A stretch of DNA of 31,089 bases from DASYTH01 sp035712165 (GCF_035712165.1 NZ_DASTBH010000076.1:1-31089); one strand, 5' to 3'; positions 1 to 9,319 are shown, counted from the stretch's first letter. The notes: generated by a model not told the origin, from the sequence alone. Program-made: numbers and translations.

Positions 1-2331
1 GTCGAGCTTGCCTTCCCCCTTGCGCTGATCGCGCCCAAGCTGCCGCCGTTCGACGTGCCGGACGGCCACGACGAGGTCAGCTACCTGCGCGAGCTGACTT
101 TCATGGGGGCGGCCCGGCGGTACGGCACGTGCAACGAGAACCCGAGGGCGTTCGAGCAGATCGTGCACGAGCTCAAGGTGATCGAGGAGCTGGGCTTCCC
201 CGGCTACTTCCTCGTGGTGTGGGACATCGTGGAGTTCTGCCGCCGGTCCGGGATTCTGTGCCAGGGCCGGGGATCGGCGGCGAACTCGGCGGTCTGCTAC
301 GCGCTGGGCATCACCAATGTGGACGCGGTGCGCTACGAGTTGCTGTTCGAGCGGTTCCTCGCCCCGGCCCGGGACGGTCCGCCGGACATCGACGTGGACA
401 TCGAGTCGGACCGCCGCGAGGAGGTCATCCAGTACGTCTACGCCAAGCACGGCCGCCGGCACGCCGCCCAGGTGGCGAACGTGATCGCCTACCGGGCCCG
501 GTCGGCGGTCCGGGACATGGCCAAGGCGCTCGGCTACTCGCCCGGCCAGCAGGATGCCTGGAGCAAGCAGATCGACCGGTGGGGCCCGCTCAAGTCCACT
601 GTGGACGACAATGACCACGACGTGCCGCCCGCGGTGCTGGAGCTGGCCGGTCAGCTGGAGGACTTCCCGCGACACCTGGGCATCCACTCCGGTGGCATGG
701 TGATCTGCGACCGGCCGGTGAGCGAGGTGTGCCCGGTGGAGCCGGCCCGGATGCCCAACCGGACCGTGCTGCAGTGGGACAAGGACGACTGCGCCGCCGT
801 CGGCCTGGTCAAGTTCGACCTGCTCGGCCTGGGCATGCTCTCCGCGCTGCACTACGCGATCGAGCTGGTCGAGGAGCACCACGGCCGGAGGGTGGACATC
901 GGCCAGCTCGACATGTTCGACGAGAACGTCTACGAGATGCTGCAGCGGGCCGACTCGGTCGGGGTGTTCCAGGTGGAGAGCCGGGCGCAGATGGCCACGC
1001 TGCCCCGGTTGAAACCCGCGAAGTTCTACGACCTGGTGGTCGAGGTGGCGCTGATCCGCCCCGGCCCCATCCAGGGTGGCTCGGTGCATCCCTACATCCG
1101 CCGGCACAACGGGACGGAGAAGATCACCTACGAGCACCCGCTGCTGGAAAACGCGTTGCGTAAAACCCTTGGTGTGCCGCTGTTCCAGGAGCAGCTCATG
1201 CAGATCGCCGTGGACGTGGCCGACTTCACCCCGGCCGAGGCGGACGAACTGCGCCGGGCCATGGGCGCCAAGCGGTCCACCCGCCGGATGGAGCGGTTGC
1301 GCGAGCGGTTCTACGCCGGCGCGGCCGGTCACGGCATCGACCCCGGGCTGGCCGGGCGGATCTACGAGAAGCTGTTGGCGTTCGCCAACTTCGGCTTCCC
1401 GGAGAGCCACGCGCTGAGCTTCGCGCTGCTGGTGTTCGCCAGCGCCTGGTTCAAGCTCTACTACCCGGCGGCGTTCTGCGCCGCACTGCTGCGGGCCCAG
1501 CCGATGGGGTTCTACTCGCCGCAGTCGCTGGTCGCCGATGCCCGCCGGCACGGGGTGACCGTGCGTGGCCCGGACGTCAACGCCAGCCTCGCGCACGCCA
1601 CCCTGGAGCCGGTGACCGAGGGCGGCGCCGAGCGCGCGGTGCGGCTGGGTCTCGGCTCGGTGCGCACGATCGGGGACCCGCTCGCCGAGCGGATCGTCGC
1701 CGCGCGCGGCTCCGAGGCGTTCCGGGACATGGCCGATCTGGCCCGGCGGGTGCAGTTGACCCGGGCGCAGGTCGAGGCGCTGGCCACGGCGGGGGCGTTC
1801 GGGTGCTTCGGGGTGCACCGCCGGGAGGCGTTGTGGGCGGCCGGAGCGGTGGCCGGGGAACGACCGGACCGGTTGCCGGGCACCACGGTCGGCACGGCGG
1901 CCCCGCCGCTGCCCGGCATGGACGAGATCGAGTTGGCGGTGGCCGATGTCTGGGCGACCGGCCTGTCCCCGGACAGCTTCCCGACCCAGTTCGTCCGGGA
2001 GCGGCTGAACCGGCTCGGTGCGCTGCCGGCCGCTGAACTGTCCACAGTGGAGCACGGCACCCGGGTGCTGATCGGCGGGGCGGTGACGCACCGGCAGCGC
2101 CCCGCGACGGCCGGCGGGGTCACGTTTCTCAACATCGAGGACGAGACCGGCATGGTCAACGTGGTGTGCACGGTCGGCCTGTGGGCCCGCTACCGGCGCG
2201 TGGCCCGAACCTCGGCGGCGCTGTTCGTGCGCGGGGTGGTGGAGAACGTGGAGGGAGTGGTCAGCATCCTCGCCGACCGCCTCGAACCACTGCGGCTGAC
2301 GATCCCGAGCAAGTCGCGGGACTTCCGTTGA
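1..2331 (+). CDS. dnaE2: Error-prone DNA polymerase III alpha subunit DnaE2, 5'-truncated by window
   Basis: C-family DNA polymerase used for damage-induced translesion synthesis, normally working with ImuA' and ImuB. The reading frame is open from base 1, so the gene starts upstream; 776 residues are visible and the N-terminal PHP domain is missing (family members are usually a little over 1,000 residues). Polymerase motifs are intact: GRGSAANS near residue 88, the PDIDVD aspartates near residue 128, and the third catalytic aspartate in KFDLLGL near residue 272. Helix-hairpin-helix and C-terminal OB-fold regions follow (about residues 560-610 and 680-765). DnaE2 rather than DnaE1 is inferred from the short C-terminus, which ends soon after the OB fold. 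The stop lies 4 bp from the stop of the convergent toxin-domain gene. No imuA'/imuB gene is visible here. Confidence 0.93.
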   Translation, partial: VELAFPLALIAPKLPPFDVPDGHDEVSYLRELTFMGAARRYGTCNENPRAFEQIVHELKVIEELGFPGYFLVVWDIVEFCRRSGILCQGRGSAANSAVCYALGITNVDAVRYELLFERFLAPARDGPPDIDVDIESDRREEVIQYVYAKHGRRHAAQVANVIAYRARSAVRDMAKALGYSPGQQDAWSKQIDRWGPLKSTVDDNDHDVPPAVLELAGQLEDFPRHLGIHSGGMVICDRPVSEVCPVEPARMPNRTVLQWDKDDCAAVGLVKFDLLGLGMLSALHYAIELVEEHHGRRVDIGQLDMFDENVYEMLQRADSVGVFQVESRAQMATLPRLKPAKFYDLVVEVALIRPGPIQGGSVHPYIRRHNGTEKITYEHPLLENALRKTLGVPLFQEQLMQIAVDVADFTPAEADELRRAMGAKRSTRRMERLRERFYAGAAGHGIDPGLAGRIYEKLLAFANFGFPESHALSFALLVFASAWFKLYYPAAFCAALLRAQPMGFYSPQSLVADARRHGVTVRGPDVNASLAHATLEPVTEGGAERAVRLGLGSVRTIGDPLAERIVAARGSEAFRDMADLARRVQLTRAQVEALATAGAFGCFGVHRREALWAAGAVAGERPDRLPGTTVGTAAPPLPGMDEIELAVADVWATGLSPDSFPTQFVRERLNRLGALPAAELSTVEHGTRVLIGGAVTHRQRPATAGGVTFLNIEDETGMVNVVCTVGLWARYRRVARTSAALFVRGVVENVEGVVSILADRLEPLRLTIPSKSRDFR

Positions 2332-2335
2332 ACCA

Positions 2336-4975
2336 CTAGCGCTCCGGGGGTTTGTGGCGGTGGACCTCGATGAGGCGGCCGTCGGCCAGGAGGGCTTCGA
2401 CCCGTTCCGGGAGGAGGTAGGCGGTACCGCCGCCGGCCTGGTCGAACCAGGGGATCGAGGTGCCGGTGAGGACCTGGAACGGGCGGGCCACCCGGTAGCT
2501 GTGGAACGGGCGGTCGATCCACTCCGGGACCAGCGAGCGCTGGGTGAACGGGGTGCCGGCGGCGAAGGTGAGGTTGCCGTCCGGCTCGCCGAACCGGTCG
2601 ATCTCGGTGCCCGGGGCGAGGTCCATGAGTTGCTTGCCGCGGAACAGGGTCAGCGGGGGCTCGCCGGGTAGGGGCTGGATCGGCCAGCGCTGGGACGGTG
2701 CGGCCGCCGGGCGGGACTCGGGGGCCGGACGGGGCGCCGGGGGCGGGTGGATCTCGGTGCGCGGGGCCGGTGCGGGGAGCGCGGGCGGCGCTTCCCTGGT
2801 GACGACGGGCGGCGCCGGCTCCCGGGTGGGCAGGGCGTGCTCCCGGTTCGTCGGAGCCGGCTCCCGGGTGGACGGCGCGTGCTCCCAGGTGTGCGGTTCC
2901 GGCTCCCGGGGCAGCGCTGGTTCCCGGGTCGGCAGTGCGTACTCCCGGGTGGGTGACGCTGGTTCCCGGGCGGCCAGCGGCTCTCGGGTGGGCAGCGGTT
3001 CCCGGGCGGCCAGCGGTTCCCGGGTGGGCAGCGGTTCCCGGGCGGGTACCGGTGGCGCGGCGGGTTCGATGTCGCGGGACAGCCGGTGGGCGCCACCGAC
3101 CCAGGCGGCGATCTGGGTGCGGTCCTCCTCGCTGAGCGGCGGTTCGGGCAGCGGGGCGACCCTCGGCTCGAACAGCGAGAACGGCCGCTCGGGTTCCGGC
3201 TCGGGGGCCGGCGGCGGCGGTGGCACGTCCGGCTCGGCGGGCGGGTCGAGCAGGGCCTCGATCGGGACCGCCAGGGTCGGTTGCGGCTCGGCGGCGCGCG
3301 GCTCCGGCTCGGGCTCGGGCTCCGGTTCGGGTTCCGGGGCGGGCGGCTCGACCGCCCGGGTCTCGGCGACGGTTGCCTCGTCGTCCAGGACCTCGTCGTC
3401 CAGGACCTCGTCGTCCGGTTCGGCGGCGGTGTCCTCGTCGACCGCGGCCAGGACGACCGCGGGCGGCACGAGCACGGTGGGCGGCGCGACCGGAGCCGGG
3501 GCGGGCGGCGGCGCCGGAGCGGCCAGCGGGACCGGAGGCGGCGGCACCGAGGGGAGCGGAGCCGGCGGCAGCGCGGGCGGGGGCGGCGGGGGCGGTGGCA
3601 CCGGGGCCGCGACCGGCGGGCCGACCGGCGCGATGGGTTCGGGGGCGGTACGTCCGCTGGTGTCCATCATCAGCTTGCCGAACAGGAACGCCGCCGCGTC
3701 GGCGACATCCTCGAACATCGCGGGCGCCACGAAGTCGCGGTCGTACCAGCCGACCCGCCAACCGTCCGGGGTCTGGTCCATGGTCCAGCCCCGCTCACCG
3801 GGCGGACCGATGCGGTAGGCCGAGGCCGGCACCCCCATCGCGGTCAGCCGGGCCCGCAGCGCGTCGATGACCGGCCCGGGCGGGCCCTGCGACGGCAGTG
3901 CGGCCAGCGGTGGGGCGGCCAGCGGTGGGGCGGCCGGCGGTGGGGCGGCCGGCGGCGGACCGGCCGCCGGGCGGGGTGGCGGCAGCTCGGCCGGCAGGCG
4001 CGGCGGCGGCGGTTCGACCGGCGGGCGCGGGACCGCCATCGTCAGGTCGGCCGACGCGGGCGGGCGGCGCTGCGGCGGCGGCCCGACCGGCGGGCGGGGT
4101 GGGCCCGGCGGCTGCTGGGGCACCGGCACCGGCATACCCGGGGTGACCGGCGCGATCGGCGGGATACCCCGGCTGACGAACGCCGTGGCCGCGGTCAGGG
4201 TCTTCTCGTCCACCTCCGGCACCCGGGCGCCCATCCGGCGGATGTGCTCGACCAGGTCCGGCTCGGGCGAGACCTTGTAGGTGTTGAGGTAGTAGTTCAC
4301 CGCCGCCGGCCAGATCCAGGTGCCGTCGGTGTAGAACGCGACCGGCACCAGCGGCCGGCCCTCCGGGTCCAGCCGGTCCACCTCCAGGTGCCGGTTCTGC
4401 AGCACGGTCGGCGCGCCGTTGAGGTAGTTGAGCAGCATGCCGCGCTCGTCGTCGCCGACCGGCGGCCGGTTCACGACCGGCCGGCCGTTGCTGCCGGAGC
4501 CGTCGAAGATCCGCGCCATGCGGAACCGCGGCACGGTCTCCGGCGGCAGGCCGGCGGCGCGGCGGCGCAGCCACTCCGGGATGTTGTCCTCGGACCGGGG
4601 GAACATCCGCAGGTCGTCCGCGTAGGCCGGGGGCGGCGGCGGCACCCGCCAGTCCGGCTCCTTGCGGTCGTAGTCCAGGTTGTAGTTGGACGGGTGATCC
4701 AGCCGGTACCGGGCGTTGTACCAGGTGCCCCGGGCGTCGCGGTACATCCCGGTACGCAGCCGGGCGAACATCGCGGTGATCTCGGCCGGCACCTGCCACT
4801 CGGTGGCGTCGTCGTCGGCGAACACCACCTCGGCGTCGGCCTCGAAGTAACGGCCGACCGCGCGGTAGTAGATCGTCACCTGGTCCCAGTTGGGCGGCGC
4901 GGCGCGCAGCACGGTCAACCCGATCTGCTTGACCAGGGCATCCTGTTCAGTTGGGTCCAGCTTTGTCGCTTGCAC
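2336..4975 (-). CDS. Large Pro-rich protein with C-terminal TNT (NAD+ glycohydrolase toxin) domain
   Basis: An 879-residue protein. The last ~105 residues match the TNT domain of Mycobacterium tuberculosis CpnT, an NAD+ glycohydrolase. Visible marks are IDRFGEPDG, GTPFTQRSL, the His in FHSYRVARPF and the Gln in WFDQAGGGTAY; the His and Gln correspond to residues needed for NADase activity in CpnT. Residues ~1-135 resemble YezG/DUF600-type immunity proteins. A domain at ~205-295 carries GTWIWPAAVNYYL, and a small domain near 400-465 carries GWRVGWYDRDF. They are joined by long Pro/Ala linkers, an (EP)n run and about ten TREP-type repeats. No signal peptide or membrane segment is seen. The GTG at 4975 is chosen because GGAGGGA precedes it by about 7 nt; an in-frame ATG at 5074 lacks a ribosome site and would read through the promoter region. 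No separate immunity gene or ESX partner is adjacent. The TNT call is firm, but toxin action on other cells is not shown. Confidence 0.85.
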   Translation of the reverse strand: MQATKLDPTEQDALVKQIGLTVLRAAPPNWDQVTIYYRAVGRYFEADAEVVFADDDATEWQVPAEITAMFARLRTGMYRDARGTWYNARYRLDHPSNYNLDYDRKEPDWRVPPPPPAYADDLRMFPRSEDNIPEWLRRRAAGLPPETVPRFRMARIFDGSGSNGRPVVNRPPVGDDERGMLLNYLNGAPTVLQNRHLEVDRLDPEGRPLVPVAFYTDGTWIWPAAVNYYLNTYKVSPEPDLVEHIRRMGARVPEVDEKTLTAATAFVSRGIPPIAPVTPGMPVPVPQQPPGPPRPPVGPPPQRRPPASADLTMAVPRPPVEPPPPRLPAELPPPRPAAGPPPAAPPPAAPPLAAPPLAALPSQGPPGPVIDALRARLTAMGVPASAYRIGPPGERGWTMDQTPDGWRVGWYDRDFVAPAMFEDVADAAAFLFGKLMMDTSGRTAPEPIAPVGPPVAAPVPPPPPPPPALPPAPLPSVPPPPVPLAAPAPPPAPAPVAPPTVLVPPAVVLAAVDEDTAAEPDDEVLDDEVLDDEATVAETRAVEPPAPEPEPEPEPEPEPRAAEPQPTLAVPIEALLDPPAEPDVPPPPPAPEPEPERPFSLFEPRVAPLPEPPLSEEDRTQIAAWVGGAHRLSRDIEPAAPPVPAREPLPTREPLAAREPLPTREPLAAREPASPTREYALPTREPALPREPEPHTWEHAPSTREPAPTNREHALPTREPAPPVVTREAPPALPAPAPRTEIHPPPAPRPAPESRPAAAPSQRWPIQPLPGEPPLTLFRGKQLMDLAPGTEIDRFGEPDGNLTFAAGTPFTQRSLVPEWIDRPFHSYRVARPFQVLTGTSIPWFDQAGGGTAYLLPERVEALLADGRLIEVHRHKPPER
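2800..3060 (-). repeat. Tandem repeats encoding TREP/AREP units in the toxin-protein linker
   Basis: Imperfect 18-24 bp tandem units built around GGTTCCCGGG and alternating GTGGGCAGC and GCGGCCAGC spacers. On the minus strand they encode (P/A)TREP or AAREP repeats. The densest block is about 2980-3050, where two alternating 18-bp types appear. The repeats lie within the gene at 2336-4975. Confidence 0.8.
3388..3418 (-). repeat. 15-bp tandem repeat (VLDDE units)
   Basis: TCGTCGTCCAGGACC repeats in tandem and encodes VLDDE-type acidic units in the linker of the TNT-domain protein. It is short and in frame, and probably length-variable between strains (inference). Confidence 0.7.
3898..3960 (-). 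repeat. 15-bp tandem repeat (Pro/Ala linker units)
   Basis: About four copies of a 15-bp unit close to GGTGGGGCGGCCAGC. On the coding strand they give repeated AAPP(L/P) units in the linker before the third small domain of the TNT protein. Unit length is a multiple of three, so copy-number changes would keep frame. Confidence 0.75.
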
Positions 4976-5036
4976 CTTCCGCTCCCTCCGGGGGCGACCG
5001 GAGGTCACTCTAGCTGCGCGGTCAGGATGGGCACCC

Positions 5037-6035
5037 GTGCAGACCGAGTTGCCCGACACACGACACACGGCCACCCAGCGGGTGGCCGGCGCTGTCCTGG
5101 CCGCCGTTGGTGGCCTGGGCCTGGCGGTACAGGGCCGGGTGAACGGTCAGCTCGGCCATCTGCTCGGCGACGGGATCGTGGCCGCGGTCATCTCGTTCGT
5201 GACCGGACTGGTGGTGCTGGTCGTCTGGGTCGCCGTGCTGCCCTCCACCCGGCGCGGGGTGGTCCGGCTGGTCCGCGGCCTGCGCGCCGGGCGGCTGCGC
5301 TGGTGGGAGTGCTTCGGCGGGGTGTGCGGCGGGTTCGTGGTGGCCTCCCAGGGCATCACCGTGCCGGTCCTCGGGGTGGCCGTGTTCACCGTCGCGGTGG
5401 TCGGCGGGATGGTGGTGAGCAGCCTGTTCGTGGACCGGGCCGGGATCGGACCGGCCGGGCCGCAGCCGATCACCGGCCCCCGGGTGGCCGGCGCGGTGCT
5501 GGCCGTGGCCGCGGTCGGCCTGGCGGTCTCGCCGCGGCTGGGCGACCCGTCCGGGCTGTGGCTGGCCGTGCTGCCGGCGCTGGCCGGGCTCGGTCTGGCC
5601 TGGCAGGTGGCGGTGAACGGGCTGGTACGCCGGGAGTCGGACAACGTGATCGTGCCGACGCTGGTGAACTTCGCCACCGGGTTCGCCGCGCTGCTGGTGG
5701 CGCTGGCCGTGGACCTGGTGCTGCGCGGCAGGCCGGCCGCGCCGCCCACCCAGTGGTGGCTCTACCTCGGCGGGTTGCTCGGCATCGTCGCGGTGGTCAC
5801 CGCGGTGGTGGCGGTACGGCTGGTCGGCGTCCTGCTGCTGGGGCTGGCGTCGGTGGCCGGCCAGCTGGTCGGCGCCGTGGTCCTGGACGCGGTGGCGCCG
5901 ACCGCCGGCGGCGGGCTGACCGTCCAGGGGGTGGCCGGGGCGGCGGTCACGATGATGGCCGTGGGGGTGGCCGCTCTCCGCCTGGAAGGATGGCGGGGTG
6001 ACCGCGACCATCCTGGACGGCAAGGCGACCCGTGA
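5037..6035 (+). CDS. YdcZ-family (DMT superfamily) membrane transporter
   Basis: A 332-residue, highly hydrophobic protein with about ten predicted membrane helices arranged as two similar halves, as in the YdcZ/DUF606 branch of the drug/metabolite transporter superfamily. Typical features are the QGRVNGQLG segment after helix 1 and its echo WQVAVNGLVRR in the second half. Substrate is unknown. The open frame extends upstream to 4890, but the GTG at 5037 is chosen because earlier codons would run through the divergent toxin-gene start region and encode polar sequence. The gene overlaps folD by 38 bp (5998-6035), which suggests translational coupling. Confidence 0.82.
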   Translation: MQTELPDTRHTATQRVAGAVLAAVGGLGLAVQGRVNGQLGHLLGDGIVAAVISFVTGLVVLVVWVAVLPSTRRGVVRLVRGLRAGRLRWWECFGGVCGGFVVASQGITVPVLGVAVFTVAVVGGMVVSSLFVDRAGIGPAGPQPITGPRVAGAVLAVAAVGLAVSPRLGDPSGLWLAVLPALAGLGLAWQVAVNGLVRRESDNVIVPTLVNFATGFAALLVALAVDLVLRGRPAAPPTQWWLYLGGLLGIVAVVTAVVAVRLVGVLLLGLASVAGQLVGAVVLDAVAPTAGGGLTVQGVAGAAVTMMAVGVAALRLEGWRGDRDHPGRQGDP

Positions 6036-6852
6036 GGCGATCTTCGAGGACCTGACCGGGCGGGTGGCCGCGCTCAAGGACCGCGGGGTGGTGCCCGGGC
6101 TGGGCACCGTGCTGGTCGGCGACGACCCGGGCTCGCACGCCTACGTGCGGGGCAAGCACAACGCGTGCGCCAAGGTGGGCATCCGGTCGATCCGCCGGGA
6201 CCTGCCGGCGCACGCCACCCAGGCCGAGGTCGAGGCCGTGATCGACGAGCTGAACGCCGACCCGGACTGCACCGGCTACCTGGTGCAGTTACCGATCCCC
6301 GGCCACCTCGACTCCGGCGCGATCCTGGAGCGCGTCGACCCGGCCAAGGACGCCGACGGACTGCACCCGGTCAACCTGGGCCGGCTGGTACTCGGCGAGA
6401 CCGGGCCGCTGCCCTGTACCCCGAGGGGCATCGTGGCCCTGCTGCGGCGCTACGCGGTGCCGATCGCCGGCGCCCGGGTGACGGTGATCGGCCGCGGGGT
6501 GACCGTGGGCCGGCCGCTCGGCCTGCTGCTGACCCGGCGCAGTGAGAACGCCACGGTCACGCTGTGCCACACCGGGACGAAGGACCTGGCCGCCGAGGTG
6601 CGCCGGGCCGACATCGTGGTGGCCGCGGCCGGCAGTGCCGCGCTGATCACCCCGGACATGGTCAAGCCGGGCGCCGCCGTGCTGGACGTGGGCATCACCC
6701 GGACCGAGCAGGGCCTGGTCGGCGACGTTCACCCGGACGTGCGCGAGGTCGCCGGCCACCTGGCGCCGATGCCCGGCGGGGTCGGGCCGATGACCGTCGC
6801 GATGCTGCTGACGAACACGGTGGCCGCGGCCGAGCGGGGCCTGCCGCAATGA
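5998..6852 (+). CDS. folD: Bifunctional methylene-THF dehydrogenase / methenyl-THF cyclohydrolase
   Basis: Cytosolic one-carbon enzyme that interconverts 5,10-methylene-, 5,10-methenyl- and 10-formyl-tetrahydrofolate using NADP. At 284 residues it is of normal length. Family motifs are all present: the catalytic lysine K53 in YVRGKHNAC, YLVQLPIPGHL, DADGLHPVNLG, PCTPRGI, the dinucleotide-binding GRGVTVGRPLGLLL, and PGGVGPMTVAMLL near the end. The GTG start at 5998 has GGAAGGA about 7 nt upstream, lying inside the end of the YdcZ-type gene. The stop overlaps the next start by ATGA. Confidence 0.97.
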   Translation: MTATILDGKATREAIFEDLTGRVAALKDRGVVPGLGTVLVGDDPGSHAYVRGKHNACAKVGIRSIRRDLPAHATQAEVEAVIDELNADPDCTGYLVQLPIPGHLDSGAILERVDPAKDADGLHPVNLGRLVLGETGPLPCTPRGIVALLRRYAVPIAGARVTVIGRGVTVGRPLGLLLTRRSENATVTLCHTGTKDLAAEVRRADIVVAAAGSAALITPDMVKPGAAVLDVGITRTEQGLVGDVHPDVREVAGHLAPMPGGVGPMTVAMLLTNTVAAAERGLPQ

Positions 6853-7115
6853 GGTCGCAGTTCCCGTTCCTCCTGGTGCTGGCCGTGGTCGTGGTCGGCC
6901 TGGTCCGGATCGCGCAGTACTACTGGCGCGAGGGGACGGTGCTGCTGGGCGGCGCGCTGCTGCTCGCGGCGCTGCTGCGGGCGCTGCTGCCGGCCGACCG
7001 CGCCGGCCTGGTGGCGATTCGCGGCCGGGGCGTGGATGTGTTGCTGTACGGGGGTTTGGGCGTCGCGGTGATGGCCGTCGCGCTGACCATCCAGGGCGGC
7101 CCGCTTACCCAGTAG
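6849..7115 (+). CDS. DUF3017-type small membrane protein
   Basis: An 88-residue protein with three hydrophobic helices and a conserved-looking central ALLPADRAGLVAIRGRGVDVLLYG stretch (shown here in two parts: ALLPADRAGLVAI and RGRGVDVLLYG). It matches the actinobacterial DUF3017 family, which is commonly encoded directly after folD. Function is unknown. The ATG overlaps the folD stop by 4 bp (ATGA), so the two are almost certainly co-translated. A possible stem (GCTTACC at 7103 with GGTGAGC at 7119) spans the stop codon and could end the transcript. Confidence 0.8.
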   Translation: MRSQFPFLLVLAVVVVGLVRIAQYYWREGTVLLGGALLLAALLRALLPADRAGLVAIRGRGVDVLLYGGLGVAVMAVALTIQGGPLTQ

Positions 7116-7143
7116 CCTGGTGAGCTGCCCGTTCCGAGCTTGG

Positions 7144-7149
7144 TAGCCT
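7144..7149 (+). promoter_or_regulatory. -10 box of mdh, leaderless spacing
   Basis: TAGCCT lies exactly 7 nt before the GTG of mdh, and no purine-rich ribosome site intervenes. This geometry puts the transcription start at the start codon. No good -35 is seen. Confidence 0.6.
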
Positions 7150-7156
7150 CCCGGTT

Positions 7157-8152
<996 letters not shown>

Positions 8153-8283
8153 GTTAGCGCCGTCACACCGGTTCGCGTGAAGTTCGCGCCGGACCGTCAC
8201 GATTCGGGGATTGGCTGCCCCAAATTCGAAACATCTCGCACCTGGCGGCCGAACACTGGGCAAGACCCGAGGAGAGGTACGAG

Positions 8284-8685
8284 ATGACCGCCGACAGCGT
8301 GTACAACAAAGAGCTCGTTGCGCTTGCCGACGACCTGCCGGTCCGCTCGCGTTGGACTTACGACGTGCGTGAGCCGTTCACCATCGCCGTTGCCTTTCAG
8401 ACGGAACAGGACCACTGGGTCCGCTGGGTGTTCGCCCGGGACCTGCTGGTGAACGGGATGACCGGCTCGGCCGGCATCGGCGACGTGCGGCTGCGGCCCC
8501 GGCGCACCGACGGCCGGACCATGCTGCAGCTGGAGATCGAGTCGCCCGAGGGGCACGCGGTGCTCGACCTGGAGCGCGAGCAGGTGCAGCTGTTCCTGGA
8601 GGAGACGTTCCGGCTCGTTCCGCTCGGACAGGAGTCCGACTACTTCGACCTCGACGGCCTGATCGACGAGATCACCAACGTCTGA
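8284..8685 (+). CDS. SsgA-family sporulation/cell-division protein
   Basis: A 133-residue protein of the SsgA-like (SALP) family, found in morphologically complex actinomycetes, where members control septum placement and spore-wall events. Family features include LPVRSRWTYDVREPFTIAVAF, WVFARDLLVNGM, GDVRLRP, the SPEGHAVL turn and FL-ET followed by an acidic C-terminus. GAGGAGAGG ends 5 nt before the ATG. It resembles SsgB in length and layout, but subclass cannot be settled by eye. The 131-bp upstream gap after mdh has a TTCGCG direct repeat (8171 and 8182) and a GGGG/CCCC stem near 8206-8221 that might terminate mdh. Confidence 0.88.
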   Translation: MTADSVYNKELVALADDLPVRSRWTYDVREPFTIAVAFQTEQDHWVRWVFARDLLVNGMTGSAGIGDVRLRPRRTDGRTMLQLEIESPEGHAVLDLEREQVQLFLEETFRLVPLGQESDYFDLDGLIDEITNV

Positions 8686-8699
8686 CCGCCCGGCGGCGC

Positions 8700-9071
8700 T
8701 TACGCGCAAGCCCGGGTAAGGGTTTCCAGGGTCCTGGCCTTCTCCTGGGTCCAGGTGGCGATCTCGTTCGGGTTGATGTTCTGTTCGCGCAGCTCGCCGA
8801 CCTTGTTCGCCATGTCGTTGAGCGCGTCCTTGAGCGCCTGGTCCGGGGTGGCGCCGGCCAGGTCCCGCAGTTCCTCGGCCTTGCGCTGGGCTTCCTCCGC
8901 GGCCTTCTCCGGGTCGGCCGCGTCGGGGTTGAAACCGGCCAGGCGGAGCGCCTCGGCGCAGATGCTGACCTTGTCCGATGCCCGGTTGACGGTGTCGCTC
9001 GCCTCCCGGACCGAGTCACATCCGGTCAGCACCACGACCAGCGCCGCGGCGCCGGCCACCCACCGGATCAA
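8700..9071 (-). CDS. Small lipoprotein with helical, charged mature part
   Basis: A 123-residue protein. The N-terminus is a short signal peptide ending in the lipobox LTGC (Cys at residue 18), so it is predicted to be anchored on the outer face of the membrane. The mature part is rich in Ala, Glu, Lys and Asp and is probably mostly helical (VREASDTVNRASDKV, AEEAQRKAEELRDLAG). It has one further cysteine early on and one next to the C-terminus, a possible disulfide pair. Function is not recognised. The TTG at 9071 is chosen because it overlaps the stop of the DUF1918 gene as TTGA, and because the GTG four codons later would leave a signal peptide without any basic residue. Confidence 0.7.
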   Translation of the reverse strand: MIRWVAGAAALVVVLTGCDSVREASDTVNRASDKVSICAEALRLAGFNPDAADPEKAAEEAQRKAEELRDLAGATPDQALKDALNDMANKVGELREQNINPNEIATWTQEKARTLETLTRACA

Positions 9072-9256
9072 TGCTCGCCGTGTTCGACGACGCAGTCCGG
9101 GCCGGGGAACACGAGGGCCTCGTGGCCGTCCGAGTAGCGCACGAGGTACGGGGGCGCGCCCTCGTGACCGCGCACATCGATGATCTCGGCCAGCTGGTCC
9201 GGGTTCCCCACGTTCCGGCCGTGCACATGTAGCCGGTCGCCTATCGTCGCGTGCAT
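9068..9256 (-). CDS. DUF1918 domain protein
   Basis: A 62-residue protein matching the actinobacterial DUF1918 family, a small SH3-like barrel: it opens with MHATIGDRLHVHGRNVG, then has IIDVRGHEGAPPYLVRY and DGHEALVFPGPDCVVEH. Function is unknown. GGAGGTGG lies 6 nt before the ATG. The stop overlaps the TTG start of the lipoprotein gene, so the two form a coupled pair. Confidence 0.88.
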   Translation of the reverse strand: MHATIGDRLHVHGRNVGNPDQLAEIIDVRGHEGAPPYLVRYSDGHEALVFPGPDCVVEHGEH

Positions 9257-9279
9257 CTGTCGACCACCTCCGCCACCTA

Positions 9280-9285
9280 AGGGTA
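9280..9285 (-). promoter_or_regulatory. -10 box of the DUF1918-lipoprotein pair
   Basis: TACCCT read on the minus strand, 23 nt before the DUF1918 ATG. This leaves room for a short leader that contains the GGAGGTGG ribosome site. The identical hexamer occurs on the plus strand at 9320 for the divergent methyltransferase gene. Confidence 0.5.
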
Positions 9286-9319
9286 GAGCGGACCCGCGGG
9301 CACGCAACAGCCGTTGTTC

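Noticed and set aside
3086..6001. Very long open frame of 971 codons on the plus strand across the toxin gene and the transporter gene
   Set aside because: It is Arg/Gly-rich low-complexity translation of GC-rich DNA antisense to one real gene and in another frame of the next; no family features and no ribosome site.
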